This document shows positions 27,336 through 39,340 of a DNA stretch of 64,000 nt, one piece after another. A program made the position numbers and the translations under genes. Origin of the DNA: CAVTBX01 sp963733135. Lineage in GTDB: Bacteria > Actinomycetota > Thermoleophilia > Gaiellales > Gaiellaceae. How positions within the stretch are numbered: position 1 is the stretch's first letter; each line of letters starts with the position of its first letter. Location of the stretch: NCBI GenBank assembly GCA_963733135.1, contig CAVTBX010000010.1, positions 62,001 through 126,000 on the forward strand. The letters run 5' to 3'. Under the pieces are notes generated by a model. It worked only from the letters and a program-made list of their open reading frames with translations, was not told the origin of the DNA and ran no database searches.

Positions 27336-27974
27336 GTGCGGATCACGGTGCGGCTGTTTGCGGGCCTTCGGGAGCGGGCGGGAACCGGGTCTCTCGACGT
27401 CGAGCTTCCCGAGGCCGCGCGGGCCGGGGACGTGTGGCCGGCGCTCGACCTCGGCGAGCACCCCGGCGGGCTCGCGGTCGCGGTCAACCGCCGCTACGTC
27501 GACGAGACTGAGCCCCTCGCCGACGGAGACGAGGTCGCGCTCATCCCGCCGGTCTCGGGCGGCGCGATCCGCCTCGTGGGCGAGCCGCTGGACGTGGGAG
27601 CAGTGCTCGCGGAGGTCGCTGACGACGAGGCCGGCGCGGTCGCGTCGTTCGTCGGCACCGTCCGCCGTCAGTCGCGCGGGCGTCGAGTCCTGTACCTGGA
27701 GTACGAGGCGTACGAGGGCATGGCGGAAGAGGTCATGGCCGAGCTCGCACGGCGCCTGACCGACGAGCACGGCCTCTCCGCGGTCTCGATCGCCCACCGC
27801 GTCGGCCGCGTGGAGATCGGCGATCCCAGCGTGGCGATCGCGGTCTCGGCCCCGCACCGAGCGGCGGCGCTCGATGCCTGCCGCGAGGCCATCGACACCC
27901 TCAAGGACACCGTGCCGCTCTGGAAGAAGGAGGTCTACGAGGGCGGCGAGGAGTGGATCGGCCGCGGATCCTGA
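27336..27974 (+). CDS. MoaD-MoaE fusion, molybdopterin synthase
   Basis: 212 residues. Residues 1-81 are a ubiquitin-like MoaD domain ending in PPVSGG, the sulfur-carrier diglycine; residues 82-212 are MoaE with SFVGTVRRQSRGRRV, LEYEAYEGMAEEVM, VGRVEIGDPSVAIAVSAPHR and DTVPLWKKE (catalytic Lys). The fusion corresponds to MoaX-type proteins, where the diglycine must be freed by cleavage for thiocarboxylate formation. It makes molybdopterin from precursor Z. The start is GTG 27336. Its 3' end overlaps the convergent TetR gene by 40 bases. Confidence 0.88.
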   Translation: MRITVRLFAGLRERAGTGSLDVELPEAARAGDVWPALDLGEHPGGLAVAVNRRYVDETEPLADGDEVALIPPVSGGAIRLVGEPLDVGAVLAEVADDEAGAVASFVGTVRRQSRGRRVLYLEYEAYEGMAEEVMAELARRLTDEHGLSAVSIAHRVGRVEIGDPSVAIAVSAPHRAAALDACREAIDTLKDTVPLWKKEVYEGGEEWIGRGS

Positions 27975-28552
27975 TTCGGCGCGCCCCTTTCGCGATCCCT
28001 ACCGAAGGCCAGGTCGACTATGAGCTCGACAGCCGCGTGTTCAGAAAGCCCCTCAACGGCGACGAGCGAGCGCCAGGTCGTGAACTGGAGAGCGTGTCCG
28101 ACCGCGGCGCGCGTCCGTTCGTCGCAGGCGCGTGCAACCTCGTCGCGTAGCTTCTGCCGGCCTGCCTCGCGCCTTGCCGCAAGCTCCGGGACGGCGAATG
28201 CGTCGCGGTGGAATAAGACCAGATGGTCTTCGACCGTTGCGTACCAGCCGTAGAGCAGAAGAAGCACCTCGCGTAGGCGTACAGATGGCTCCGCGGCTGC
28301 GAGCGCCGGCCCGAAGTGCGGCATCGGATGTTGCTCGGCCCAGTGGGCCGAGCACGCGTTGAAGAGGGAGGCGGTGTCGGGGAAGTGTGCATAGACGGTG
28401 TGCCTCTGCACCCCCGCCCGGTGTGCGATCGCACTGATCGACGTCGCCGCCGGGCCCAGCGTGGTGTGAAGCGCCACGGCAGCTTCGACAACGCGCTGAC
28501 GCGTCTCGGACATGCGCTCGGCCCGCTTTCGGAGCTCATACTTTCTCGCCAT
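27935..28552 (-). CDS. TetR-family transcriptional regulator
   Basis: 205 residues from ATG 28552. The N-terminal helix-turn-helix is clear: TRQRVVEAAVALHTTLG, TSISAIAHRAGVQRHTVYAH. The rest is an all-helical ligand domain without recognisable specificity. It is divergent from a cupin gene, and an inverted repeat in the shared 63-base region is the likely operator, so it probably represses both itself and the cupin gene. Ligand unknown. Confidence 0.9.
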   Translation of the reverse strand: MARKYELRKRAERMSETRQRVVEAAVALHTTLGPAATSISAIAHRAGVQRHTVYAHFPDTASLFNACSAHWAEQHPMPHFGPALAAAEPSVRLREVLLLLYGWYATVEDHLVLFHRDAFAVPELAARREAGRQKLRDEVARACDERTRAAVGHALQFTTWRSLVAVEGLSEHAAVELIVDLAFGRDRERGAPNQDPRPIHSSPPS

Positions 28553-28581
28553 TTGACTACACAGGATTGTACTCCTAATAT
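28553..28581 (+). promoter_or_regulatory. Sigma-70-type promoter of the cupin gene with TetR operator
   Basis: TTGACT (28553-28558), a 17-base spacer and TAATAT (28576-28581) form a near-consensus promoter. The spacer and -35 contain the inverted repeat GACTACA-N6-TGTACTC (28555-28574, inner TACA/TGTA perfect). A repressor bound there would occlude RNA polymerase. It touches the start of the divergent tetR gene, so it would also control that. Confidence 0.75.
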
Positions 28582-28615
28582 GCGCCGCACACTGCTGTCC
28601 TCTGAAAGGAGCAAC

Positions 28616-29035
28616 GTGTTTACGCAGCGCATCGACGAGCTGGAGCTCTTCTCGGAGGGCGGGGTCAGCTTCGCGTTTCCGATCACCGGGCAGGCCTCGT
28701 CGGGGGCCGTCTACTTCGAGCTCGAGCCTGGCTCGGTCCTCGAATCCCACACAGACAGCGCGGAGGAGCTCCTCTACCTCGTCGAGGGAAGCGTCGAGGC
28801 GACGGTAGGCGACGAGGTCGCGGCCCTCGAACAAGGCGGTCTTGCTGTCGTCCCTGCGAACGTTCCGCACGGAGTACGCAACACAGGCGACAGGGTCGCC
28901 CGCATCATCGGCTTCTTCGCCGCGGGAACGATCCTCTCGATCTTCGCCGAGCCACCCTTCCCCGGCGGGCCGCTTCGCTTCCTGAACGGCGAGCCGCTGA
29001 TCCCTGCCGAACTGCCGGCCGCACAGCCCGTTTGA
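28616..29035 (+). CDS. Single-domain cupin protein
   Basis: 139 residues from the GTG at 28616, chosen because AAAGGAG lies 5 bases upstream and the in-frame ATG at 28580 overlaps the -10 box. Cupin motif 1 is seen as GSVLESHTDSAEELLYLVEG (metal His/Glu type) and motif 2 as AVVPANVPHGVRNTGD. It is a small metal-binding beta-barrel; it might be a dioxygenase, isomerase or ligand sensor. Control by the divergent TetR gene suggests it responds to or modifies the TetR ligand. Confidence 0.85.
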   Translation: MFTQRIDELELFSEGGVSFAFPITGQASSGAVYFELEPGSVLESHTDSAEELLYLVEGSVEATVGDEVAALEQGGLAVVPANVPHGVRNTGDRVARIIGFFAAGTILSIFAEPPFPGGPLRFLNGEPLIPAELPAAQPV

Positions 29036-29084
29036 GCCGGGCCTGAGAACGCTGACGGCCCCGGAGGCCGTAGGCTTCGCTGCG

Positions 29085-30041
29085 GTGACTGCGGCAAGCG
29101 GCGGTTGGACGAGCAATCTGATGACGGCGAGCGCGCTTCGGCCGGGCGAGCGCGTCTTAGTCGTCGTCGACGAGCCGCTCGCCGAGCAAGGCTCCGAGCT
29201 CGCGGCGGCTGTCACGGACGCTGACGCGAGCGTCGAGCTCAGGCTCTGGGCCGGAGAGCGCCCGTTCCGCCGAGTCCCGCCCGACATCGAGGAGGCCGCG
29301 CAGGCCGCCGACGTCCTCTATTCGCTCCAGCAGGCGCCGCGCGGCGACGAGGCGTCGATCCGAGGCGCGATGAACGAGACCGTCCTCGGCCACGGCGGCC
29401 GAGGACTGTTCCTGGGTCTCGTCGATGCCGAGCTTCTCGCCGGCGAGCTGTCCAGGCCGGCACCCGACCTCACGGAGGCCGCCGAGCGGCTCCTCGCCCA
29501 GGTACGCGACGCCGATCACATCAGGATCCGCGCTCCGGCCGGAACCGATCTCTCGCTTCGGGTGTCCGGCAGGCCGTGGATCACGGACGCGAAGCCGCTC
29601 GGGCCCGGCGACTACGGCAACTATCCCGGCGGCGAGATCTTCTGCTCCCCGCTCGAGGACTCGGCCGAGGGAACGCTCGTCGCCGACCTGACCGTGCCGT
29701 ACACCGTCGACGGGCTCGTCGACGAGCCGGTCACGCTTCGGTTCGAGGCGGGGCGCGTCAGCACTATCCAGGGCGGCGAGGCGGCCCGGATGCTGCAGGA
29801 GCTGGTCGACGGGGCAGACGACGGCGCGCGCGTCATCGCCGAGCTCGGCATCGGGCTGAACCCGACCGTGCGGCCTCGCGGCCACGTCATGCTCGACGAG
29901 AAGGCCGCTGGCACGGCCCATGTCGCGATCGGCAACAACACCGGTTCCTACGGCGGGATCAACCAGTCGACGATCCACGTCGACTGCATCCTCTCCGCGC
30001 CGGTGGTCGAAGCGGACGGCCGCACGGTCAAGCTTCCCTGA
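29085..30041 (+). CDS. M29-family metallo-aminopeptidase
   Basis: 318 residues from GTG 29085. The C-terminal metal site characteristic of thermophilic aminopeptidase T/PepS is complete: NYPGGEIFCSPLEDSA (metal Glu), AELGIGLNP (second Glu), KAAGTAHVAIGNN (His) and STIHVDCILSAP (His and Asp). It removes N-terminal residues from peptides in the cytosol. It follows the cupin by 49 bases and precedes the LOG gene by 52; a shared transcript is possible. Confidence 0.9.
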   Translation: MTAASGGWTSNLMTASALRPGERVLVVVDEPLAEQGSELAAAVTDADASVELRLWAGERPFRRVPPDIEEAAQAADVLYSLQQAPRGDEASIRGAMNETVLGHGGRGLFLGLVDAELLAGELSRPAPDLTEAAERLLAQVRDADHIRIRAPAGTDLSLRVSGRPWITDAKPLGPGDYGNYPGGEIFCSPLEDSAEGTLVADLTVPYTVDGLVDEPVTLRFEAGRVSTIQGGEAARMLQELVDGADDGARVIAELGIGLNPTVRPRGHVMLDEKAAGTAHVAIGNNTGSYGGINQSTIHVDCILSAPVVEADGRTVKLP

Positions 30042-30093
30042 GCGGCTCGCGCGGCGGCGCCTCCTGACGGGAGGGCAGGGCTACGATGCTGCC

Positions 30094-30792
30094 GTGGACG
30101 ACCAGCGGATCCTTTCGAGCGAGGACGGCGCCGACCGAGAGCGCGTGGCCCGGATCGCCGACGAGTTCTCGCGAGGGTTCGACGCCGTCTCCGACCTTCC
30201 GCGCCCGGCGGTCTCGATCTTCGGCTCCGCGCGAGTGCGCGAGGACCATCCCGCGTACGCGGACGCGCGGGAGACCGCGTGCAAGTTCGCCCGCGCCGGC
30301 TTCACCGTCATCACGGGTGGCGGCCCGGGGATCATGGAGGCGGCGAACCGCGGGGCGCAGGAGGGCGACGGCGTCTCCGTCGGGTTCAACATCGAGCTCC
30401 CGCACGAGCAGTTCGCGAACCGCTACCTCGACGTCTCACTGACCTTCCGGCATTTCTACGTCCGCAAGACGATGTTCGTGAAGCCGGCCGAGGGCTTCGT
30501 CATCTTCCCCGGCGGCTTCGGCACGCTCGACGAGCTCTTCGAGGCCCTGACCCTCATCCAGACGGGCAAGGTCTCGAACTTCCCCGTCGTTCTCTTCGGC
30601 TCGGACTACTGGGCCGGCCTCGTGGACTGGGTCCGCGACCCGCTCCTGACCGAGGGGATGGTCTCGCCGGAGGACGTCGAGCTTCTCCACGTGACCGACG
30701 ACCCTGACGACGCGGTCGAGATCATCGTCGCCTGCTGGGAGCGCCGCTGCGCCGAGGCGCCGGCCGAGCCCGTCAAGGCCGACGCGCAGTAG
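30094..30792 (+). CDS. LOG-family protein (nucleotide 5'-monophosphate phosphoribohydrolase-like)
   Basis: 232 residues from GTG 30094. Rossmann-like family with both signature motifs: TGGGPGIMEAANRGAQEG and PGGFGTLDELFEALTLIQTG. LOG and PpnN proteins cleave the base from nucleoside monophosphates (cytokinin activation in plants; nucleotide homeostasis in bacteria). It lies downstream of the aminopeptidase and ends convergent with bioY, 12 bases apart. Confidence 0.88.
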   Translation: MDDQRILSSEDGADRERVARIADEFSRGFDAVSDLPRPAVSIFGSARVREDHPAYADARETACKFARAGFTVITGGGPGIMEAANRGAQEGDGVSVGFNIELPHEQFANRYLDVSLTFRHFYVRKTMFVKPAEGFVIFPGGFGTLDELFEALTLIQTGKVSNFPVVLFGSDYWAGLVDWVRDPLLTEGMVSPEDVELLHVTDDPDDAVEIIVACWERRCAEAPAEPVKADAQ

Positions 30793-30804
30793 ACCGCGTA
30801 CGCG

Positions 30805-31396
30805 CTAGCCGCGGCCGGTGGTGCGGTCGACGAGCTTCCACGCGGCCGGCAGGAGCGCGCCCGCGAGGTAGAGCTTGACGAGGTCGCCGACGACGAACGG
30901 GTAGAGCCCCTGCTCGAGCGCAGGCTCGAGGCCGAGATCGGCGACGGCGGCGAGCCAGGGCACGCCGATGAGGTAGATGACGACGTTGCCGGTGAGCATC
31001 GCGGCGATGGACGAGGAAAGCCGGCGATCCCAGCGCCGCTCGGCGAGCAGCCCGGTCAGCGCGGCGGCGAGCACGAAGCCGATCAGGTAGCCGCCGGTCG
31101 CGCCCGAGACCACATCCCAACCGCTGCCGCCCTCGTGGTAGACCGGGACGCCCACGAGCCCGAGGATGAGGTAGAGCGAGAGGCTCGCAGCCCCGCGCAC
31201 GGCCCCGAGGGCGCCGCCGACGAGGACGACGGCGAACGTCTGACCAGTGATCGGCACGGGCGTGAAGGGGAGGGCGATGACGATCTGCGCCGCCAGCGCC
31301 ACGAGCGCCGCACCGAGGCCGACGAGCGCGATGTCCGCCGCCAGTCCCGAGCGGGGGAAGGATGGCCAGACGGAGGGTCGCCGCGTCGCTACGCAC
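30805..31396 (-). CDS. bioY: Biotin transporter substrate-binding subunit BioY
   Basis: About 196 residues, six hydrophobic helices. ALPFTPVPITGQTFAVVLVGGALG and SLYLILGLVGVPVYHEGGSG, then GATGGYLIGFVLAA, are the BioY signature; it binds biotin as the S-component of an ECF transporter. Biotin is needed by the carboxylases in this window. The conserved part has no start codon in its own frame; the GTG at 31396 is in a second frame and joins after dropping one C in the CCCCC at about 31355, so the N-terminus is inferred. Confidence 0.85.
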
Positions 31397-31412
31397 GGCG
31401 GAACTCTACGCT

Positions 31413-33215
31413 CTACGTCGAGGCGGGAAGCGTGAAGTAGGGACCGGGCGGCGTACGGCCGGGCCCGTACACCGCCGTCGGGTTCTGCGGCGTGTAGCGC
31501 GTGAAGAAGTCGTCCTCGCGGAGGATCTTGCCGTCCTCGCGGACGACGCGATGCACGTTCACGTCGAAGCCGGGCCCTCCGCCTGCCACCGTTCGGACGG
31601 AGTTCGGCGGCGCGGATGGGTCGACGGCGTACTGGAGCGCCGGTGACGTGTAGTTCGTGGGCGCGCTCGTCGATGCGGTCACCTTCCGGCCCTGCGGTGT
31701 TCCGTAGAAGGAGACGGTCAGAGTCACGGAGTCTCCGGATGCCTTGATGAGGATGGCTTTGTCGAGGTCGTTCCGGAAGACGAGGTTCGGCCCGCCCCAA
31801 GAGACCGTGGCGTCTCGCCCGGTCGGGTAGTGGCTGATGTAGAAGGAGTGGTTGTGCCGCTCCTTGATCGGGAGGCCCGTCTCGAACGCGGCATTGAAGA
31901 TCGTCGTCGCAACCTGGCAGACGCCGCCGCCGATGGAGGGGACGAGCAGGCCGCCGAGGATCATCTGGCCCTCGAGGAAACCGCGCTCGGTCGTCCGGGG
32001 GCCGATCGTCCCGTTGAAGGAGAACGTCTCGCCCGGCTCGAGGATCGTGCCGTCCAGATACTCGCCCATGAGGAGAACGTTGTGAATCCGGTTCGAGGAC
32101 GAGACCCCCATGTCGGTCGTGAAGGTCGCGAGCTGGCGCCTGATGCCGAGCGCACGCGCATCGCGGGTCGAGAACTCGGCCTCGAGGCTCGTGAGCGTGA
32201 CCGCAGCCACTCGGCCTCCTAGGCCCTTACCTGATGTCAACGCGGCGCTGCGCACGTACTCGGCCGCCTTGCCGGCGTCGAGCGTCGTGCCCGACTTGGC
32301 CCGGACGACGTGAACCCGCTTGCCGTCGACTCGGAAGCCCGCGTCGACTGGCTCGCGCGTGCGCCCGTCGACCATCGGCCCGATGGCGCGGCCCATCGCG
32401 TCGCGCGCGAGCACCGCGCGGAGGCCGCCGTCAGCCGGGCGGAAGCGGACCAGGCCGGCGAGCGCCCTTGGCCCGAGGACGCCGATGCGCTCCGTTTCGA
32501 GCTTGACTCGCACGGGCGCTGAGGCGATCAGCTCGGCCTGCGACGCTGCCCGGGCAGCTTCGGTGGTCGAAAACTCGGGCTCGGCCGTCGTCACCGTCGC
32601 GGTGAGGGAACCGGCACCCGCCAGCACGGCGCGGCGGAAGTTCTCGGTGAATGCGGCCTGGTCGACGACCGTGCCGGTTCGGGCCGGCGTCACGACGGCC
32701 TCGCGGCCGCTCATCGTGACGCGCGCCGAGACGGTCGGCCGGGTCAGGCGGTCGATGTCGCGGGCAAGTTCGGCCTGTCCGCCGGGCCGGACTACGAGCA
32801 CCGGCTCCACATCTGTGTCGGCTGCGAAGGGCACGACCGTGGCTACGAACCGAGACGAGAGGGACTCGCGCCCGGCGTCAAAGGCGGCCTGCTCGGTTGC
32901 CGCGACGTCGACGCGGAAGAGATCGGAGGGCGTCGTCCGAAACGTGCGCCCGTCCACGTCGACCACGACGGGCCGGGCGAGGCTCGCCTCGAGCGCCGAT
33001 GCGATGCGGGCCCGGGCTTCTGCCCGGCTGAGACCGCCGACCTCCACACCGGCCACCGAGACGCCCGGCATGACTGCGTCCCGGAGGGTGTAGGCGCGAA
33101 CCAGGGCGAAGGTTCCAAGGGCGAGCAGCACGAGCCCGAGAGCGACCGCTGCGAGCACCAGGCCTCGGCCACGGCTCTTGGCCCTGCGCAGGGTCCCGGC
33201 GACGAGCTCGACCAT
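31413..33215 (-). CDS. VanW-like membrane-anchored cell-wall protein
   Basis: 600 residues from ATG 33215. One membrane helix (LVLAAVALGLVLLALGTFAL) leads to an extracellular part with two peptidoglycan-binding-4-type repeats (SRAEARARIASALEA onward and near residue 215), followed by a VanW domain: NRIHNVLLMGEYLDGTILEPGETFSFN, GFLEGQMILGG, GGGVCQVATTIFNAAFE and HNHSFYISHYPTGRDA. VanW proteins occur in glycopeptide-resistance clusters and generally on Gram-positive surfaces; the biochemical role is unknown. It follows bioY by 16 bases in the same direction as a likely unit. Confidence 0.88.
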   Translation of the reverse strand: MVELVAGTLRRAKSRGRGLVLAAVALGLVLLALGTFALVRAYTLRDAVMPGVSVAGVEVGGLSRAEARARIASALEASLARPVVVDVDGRTFRTTPSDLFRVDVAATEQAAFDAGRESLSSRFVATVVPFAADTDVEPVLVVRPGGQAELARDIDRLTRPTVSARVTMSGREAVVTPARTGTVVDQAAFTENFRRAVLAGAGSLTATVTTAEPEFSTTEAARAASQAELIASAPVRVKLETERIGVLGPRALAGLVRFRPADGGLRAVLARDAMGRAIGPMVDGRTREPVDAGFRVDGKRVHVVRAKSGTTLDAGKAAEYVRSAALTSGKGLGGRVAAVTLTSLEAEFSTRDARALGIRRQLATFTTDMGVSSSNRIHNVLLMGEYLDGTILEPGETFSFNGTIGPRTTERGFLEGQMILGGLLVPSIGGGVCQVATTIFNAAFETGLPIKERHNHSFYISHYPTGRDATVSWGGPNLVFRNDLDKAILIKASGDSVTLTVSFYGTPQGRKVTASTSAPTNYTSPALQYAVDPSAPPNSVRTVAGGGPGFDVNVHRVVREDGKILREDDFFTRYTPQNPTAVYGPGRTPPGPYFTLPAST

Positions 33216-33258
33216 GTCCAAAGCGTACCCCGCGATCCGGCGCTCTATCATTTTCGGC

Positions 33259-37196
<3,938 letters not shown>

Positions 37197-37222
<26 letters not shown>

Positions 37223-37745
37223 TCCGCACGTCGAACCGGCACGCTGGATCGCCGCGGTGCATGCACTCGGTCTCGGTGAGCTCGACCTTCTCGCCGTAGT
37301 GGCGGGCGGTTCCCTCGGTCAGGCCGATCAGGAGGTGGCAGAGGCGGCGCGGCGAGCTGTACTCGATCTCGACACCGTCCGACCCGGCCTCGCGCACAGC
37401 GAGCTGGGGCGGCCGCGCGCTCGGCATGGTCGCCCGCACGAGCTCGTGGATGTAGGTCTCGACGCCGAGCAGGAACGCCCGCGTCCCTCCCGCCATGTCG
37501 AACTGCGCCGGATAGAGCCGCGCGAACGTCTGCTCGGCCGTGAACGCACCGATGTCCTGCAAGAGCTCCGATACGTGCCGGCCCGTTCGTTCGGATGCCC
37601 GCACGACGAGGTCCATGAGCTGCTCGTCGGGGTAGGACTCGGAGAGGAGATAGCTAGGCTCGTCCCGGAGCAGTTCAGCCGCGACTTCCGGCTCGAGCTG
37701 CGCGTTCACGTAGTCGACCACGCTCGCGAAGATGACCCCGTGCAC
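37197..37745 (-). CDS. H-NOX-like heme NO-binding domain protein
   Basis: 182 residues from GTG 37745. The N-terminus HGVIFASVVDYVNAQLEPE and SYPDEQLMDLVVRASERTG are HNOB/H-NOX blocks; ETYIHELVRATMP would carry the proximal heme His; IEYSSPRRLCHLLIGL contains a YxSxR motif that holds the heme propionates; CMHRGDPACRFDVRI near the end is shared with V4R-type domains. It should bind heme and sense NO or O2, usually acting on a partner kinase or cyclic-di-GMP enzyme; none is adjacent, though a GGDEF-HD-GYP gene is 18 kb away. Confidence 0.8.
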
Positions 37746-38073
37746 GGCGCGGCACTCTAGCGATGCCGGCAATGCAGAGAGGGTGCGGGGCCGGAACTCG
37801 CCGCACTGAGCCCCGGCCCCGACTTGTCTCCGGAAGCGGTGAGCCTCCGCCGCATCGAGGCCCACCCCCGGAAGCCGCAACCGCAGTATCCGCCCGGGAA
37901 GCCACTTGACTCTATGCCCCTCCCGGGGTTCATCGGCCTACTTCACTTTCACTGGATCGAGGGATCGGAGCACCCGAATGGGGGCCGATAAATGAAACCA
38001 GGCTAGGGGGATCTGGGGATCCAAAGAGCCGGAAGCGAAGGTTCGTGGGGGGCCGCAGCCCACGCACCTCGCG
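37746..38073 (+). ncRNA. 328-base gap, possible small RNA ending at a terminator
   Basis: No open frame with coding character was found. On the plus strand a TTGACT (about 37908-37913) precedes a stretch with local hairpins (for example GGATC-TGGG-GATCC) and ends in the strong terminator at 38074-38107, while no plus-strand gene feeds that terminator from upstream. A short RNA of about 150-170 bases is therefore possible. Nothing matched the consensus of 6S, SRP or tmRNA. The left half must also hold the H-NOX-like gene promoter. Confidence 0.35.
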
Positions 38074-38107
38074 AAGAGAGGCGGTCTGAGTCGCGACCGC
38101 CTCTCTT
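38074..38107. terminator. Bidirectional intrinsic terminator
   Basis: A 13-bp stem (38074-38086 with 38095-38107) and 8-base loop. On plus it is followed by TTCGTTT; on minus by TTCGC, where it serves the nuclease gene ending at 38112. Confidence 0.75.
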
Positions 38108-38111
38108 TCGT

Positions 38112-38618
38112 TTAACCACCGGTGTCGAGACCCCGCGTCGGGTCGAGCCGGGCCCTCGGGCACGCGGCCCACAGTCCCCGGCCGGCTCGGCGGGCCGCTT
38201 CGGCCGCTTCGAGCAGCTCGTCCGCGTAGCGACCGCGCTCGCCGCCGACGAACCAGGGCGCGGCGGCGCCACGTCGGACCAGCGCGAGGTTCACGTTGCG
38301 CCCGTCGCGGATGACGTAGCGAAGCAGCCGACGGAAGCGGTCGACGTCGTCGAGCGTTGGGTCGGCTTCCAGCGAGATCGACGCCCCGGCGGGCGCGAGC
38401 TCGTCGAGCGCGTCCGTCGCCTCCTCGGCGTAGCACTCGCCCTCCCGCCCTTCGGGCGCGTCGATCTGGACGAGCCGTACGCGGCGCCCGTCCTCGAGGA
38501 GAAGTGTGTCGCCGTCGGCAACCCGCGCGACTGTGGCCTCGGTGGTCGGCGCTTCCTCGCCACCGCAGCCGGTGAGAGCCAGGAGGACGACTGCCGAGGT
38601 GAGAGCTGGAACCCGCAC
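38112..38618 (-). CDS. Thermonuclease (SNase)-like lipoprotein
   Basis: 168 residues from GTG 38618 (GTG 38639, touching the tRNA gene, is an alternative). A lipoprotein signal LTSAVVLLALTGCGG with the lipobox Cys is followed by a staphylococcal-nuclease OB-fold: VARVADGDTLLLEDGRRVRLVQIDAPE (catalytic Asp and first Arg), AEEATDALDEL, VDRFRRLLRYVIRDGRNVNLALVRRG. It is expected to be a surface-anchored nuclease. It lies between the candidate small RNA and the Sec tRNA and is ended by the terminator. Confidence 0.85.
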   Translation of the reverse strand: MRVPALTSAVVLLALTGCGGEEAPTTEATVARVADGDTLLLEDGRRVRLVQIDAPEGREGECYAEEATDALDELAPAGASISLEADPTLDDVDRFRRLLRYVIRDGRNVNLALVRRGAAAPWFVGGERGRYADELLEAAEAARRAGRGLWAACPRARLDPTRGLDTGG

Positions 38619-38639
38619 GCCCGCGGTAGTCTGGCCCAC

Positions 38640-38732
38640 GGAGCGGCCCGGGCCCGGTGGCCCAGCCGGTCTTCAAAACCGGTAAGGCGGCGCAACCCGT
38701 CGCTGGGTAGGTTCGACTCCTGCGCCGCTCCG
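38640..38732 (+). tRNA. selC: Selenocysteine tRNA, anticodon UCA
   Basis: 93 nucleotides. The 8-bp acceptor stem GGAGCGGC/GCCGCTCC, a long D stem GGGCC/GGCCC, anticodon stem CCGGT/ACCGG with loop CTTCAAA (anticodon TCA at 38673-38675), a long variable arm around GCGGCG/CGTCGC and a T loop TTCGACT are all visible. The 8-bp acceptor, long variable arm and UCA anticodon are specific to tRNA-Sec. CCA is not encoded. It complements selA and selB in this window. Confidence 0.95.
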
Positions 38733-38800
38733 TTAGCGAGATTGCGCCTAGAGCATCGTCTCGGTGCGCGAGTCCTGGTGCGCGAGCGCAGAGACAGGCT

Positions 38801-39340
38801 CTATGCCGCAGCAGCCGTGAGGAGGACCACGAGCGCGGCGACGACGAAGACGGGCACGAGGAGCACCGAGACGAGCGTCGCGATGAGGAACGGCACGCTT
38901 AGGAGCGGAAGCAGCGGCGCGTGGGGAGCGAGCACGTCACGGGCCGAGCGTACGAGCGTCGCCAGCCGCCACGTGCTCCCCGGCAGGCGCCGCCAGGCCG
39001 GCCGTCGGCGCACCTGTGCGTCGCGCGCGATCGCGCGGAGCTCTGCGACGTGCTCGCGCGTCGTGCCCGGGTAGCTGCGCAGCTTGTCCGGCAGCTCGAC
39101 CACCTCGCCGAGCACGAACGAGAACGCGAGCAGGACGGCCGGCGGGACGGCGAGCAGGACGCAGAGGACGACGAAACCGGCCCAGTCCTCCCCGTGGCCC
39201 GGGGTCCAGCGGACGAGGACGACGAGCGCGATCGCGACCGCCGCCCCGAGCCCGACGAGCCCGAGCGTGCGCACCCGCCGACCGACCGCGGCCGCCAGCG
39301 GCACGATCCGGCCGAGGATGCTGACTGCGTCCCGCCTCAT
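38801..39340 (-). CDS. Small multi-helix membrane protein following the GTPase pair
   Basis: 179 residues from ATG 39340, whose first bases overlap the likely GTPase stop (ATGA). Four hydrophobic segments are seen in two pairs: residues about 23-43 and 55-77 (LVGLGAAVAIALVVLV, FVVLCVLLAVPPAVLLAFSF), and 143-178 (LLPLLSVPFLIATLVSVLLV onward). The middle is basic and helical. No family is recognised. The overlap with a dynamin-like GTPase suggests a membrane partner of it. Confidence 0.65.
   Translation of the reverse strand: MRRDAVSILGRIVPLAAAVGRRVRTLGLVGLGAAVAIALVVLVRWTPGHGEDWAGFVVLCVLLAVPPAVLLAFSFVLGEVVELPDKLRSYPGTTREHVAELRAIARDAQVRRRPAWRRLPGSTWRLATLVRSARDVLAPHAPLLPLLSVPFLIATLVSVLLVPVFVVAALVVLLTAAAA

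Noticed and set aside
28580..28615. ATG 28580 as the cupin start
   Set aside because: It overlaps the -10 box TAATAT, and GTG 28616 has AAAGGAG at the right distance.
37900..38110. SRP RNA or 6S RNA in the gap after the H-NOX-like gene
   Set aside because: The SRP apical loop sequence and the long closing stem of 6S RNA could not be found, so only an unnamed RNA candidate is recorded.
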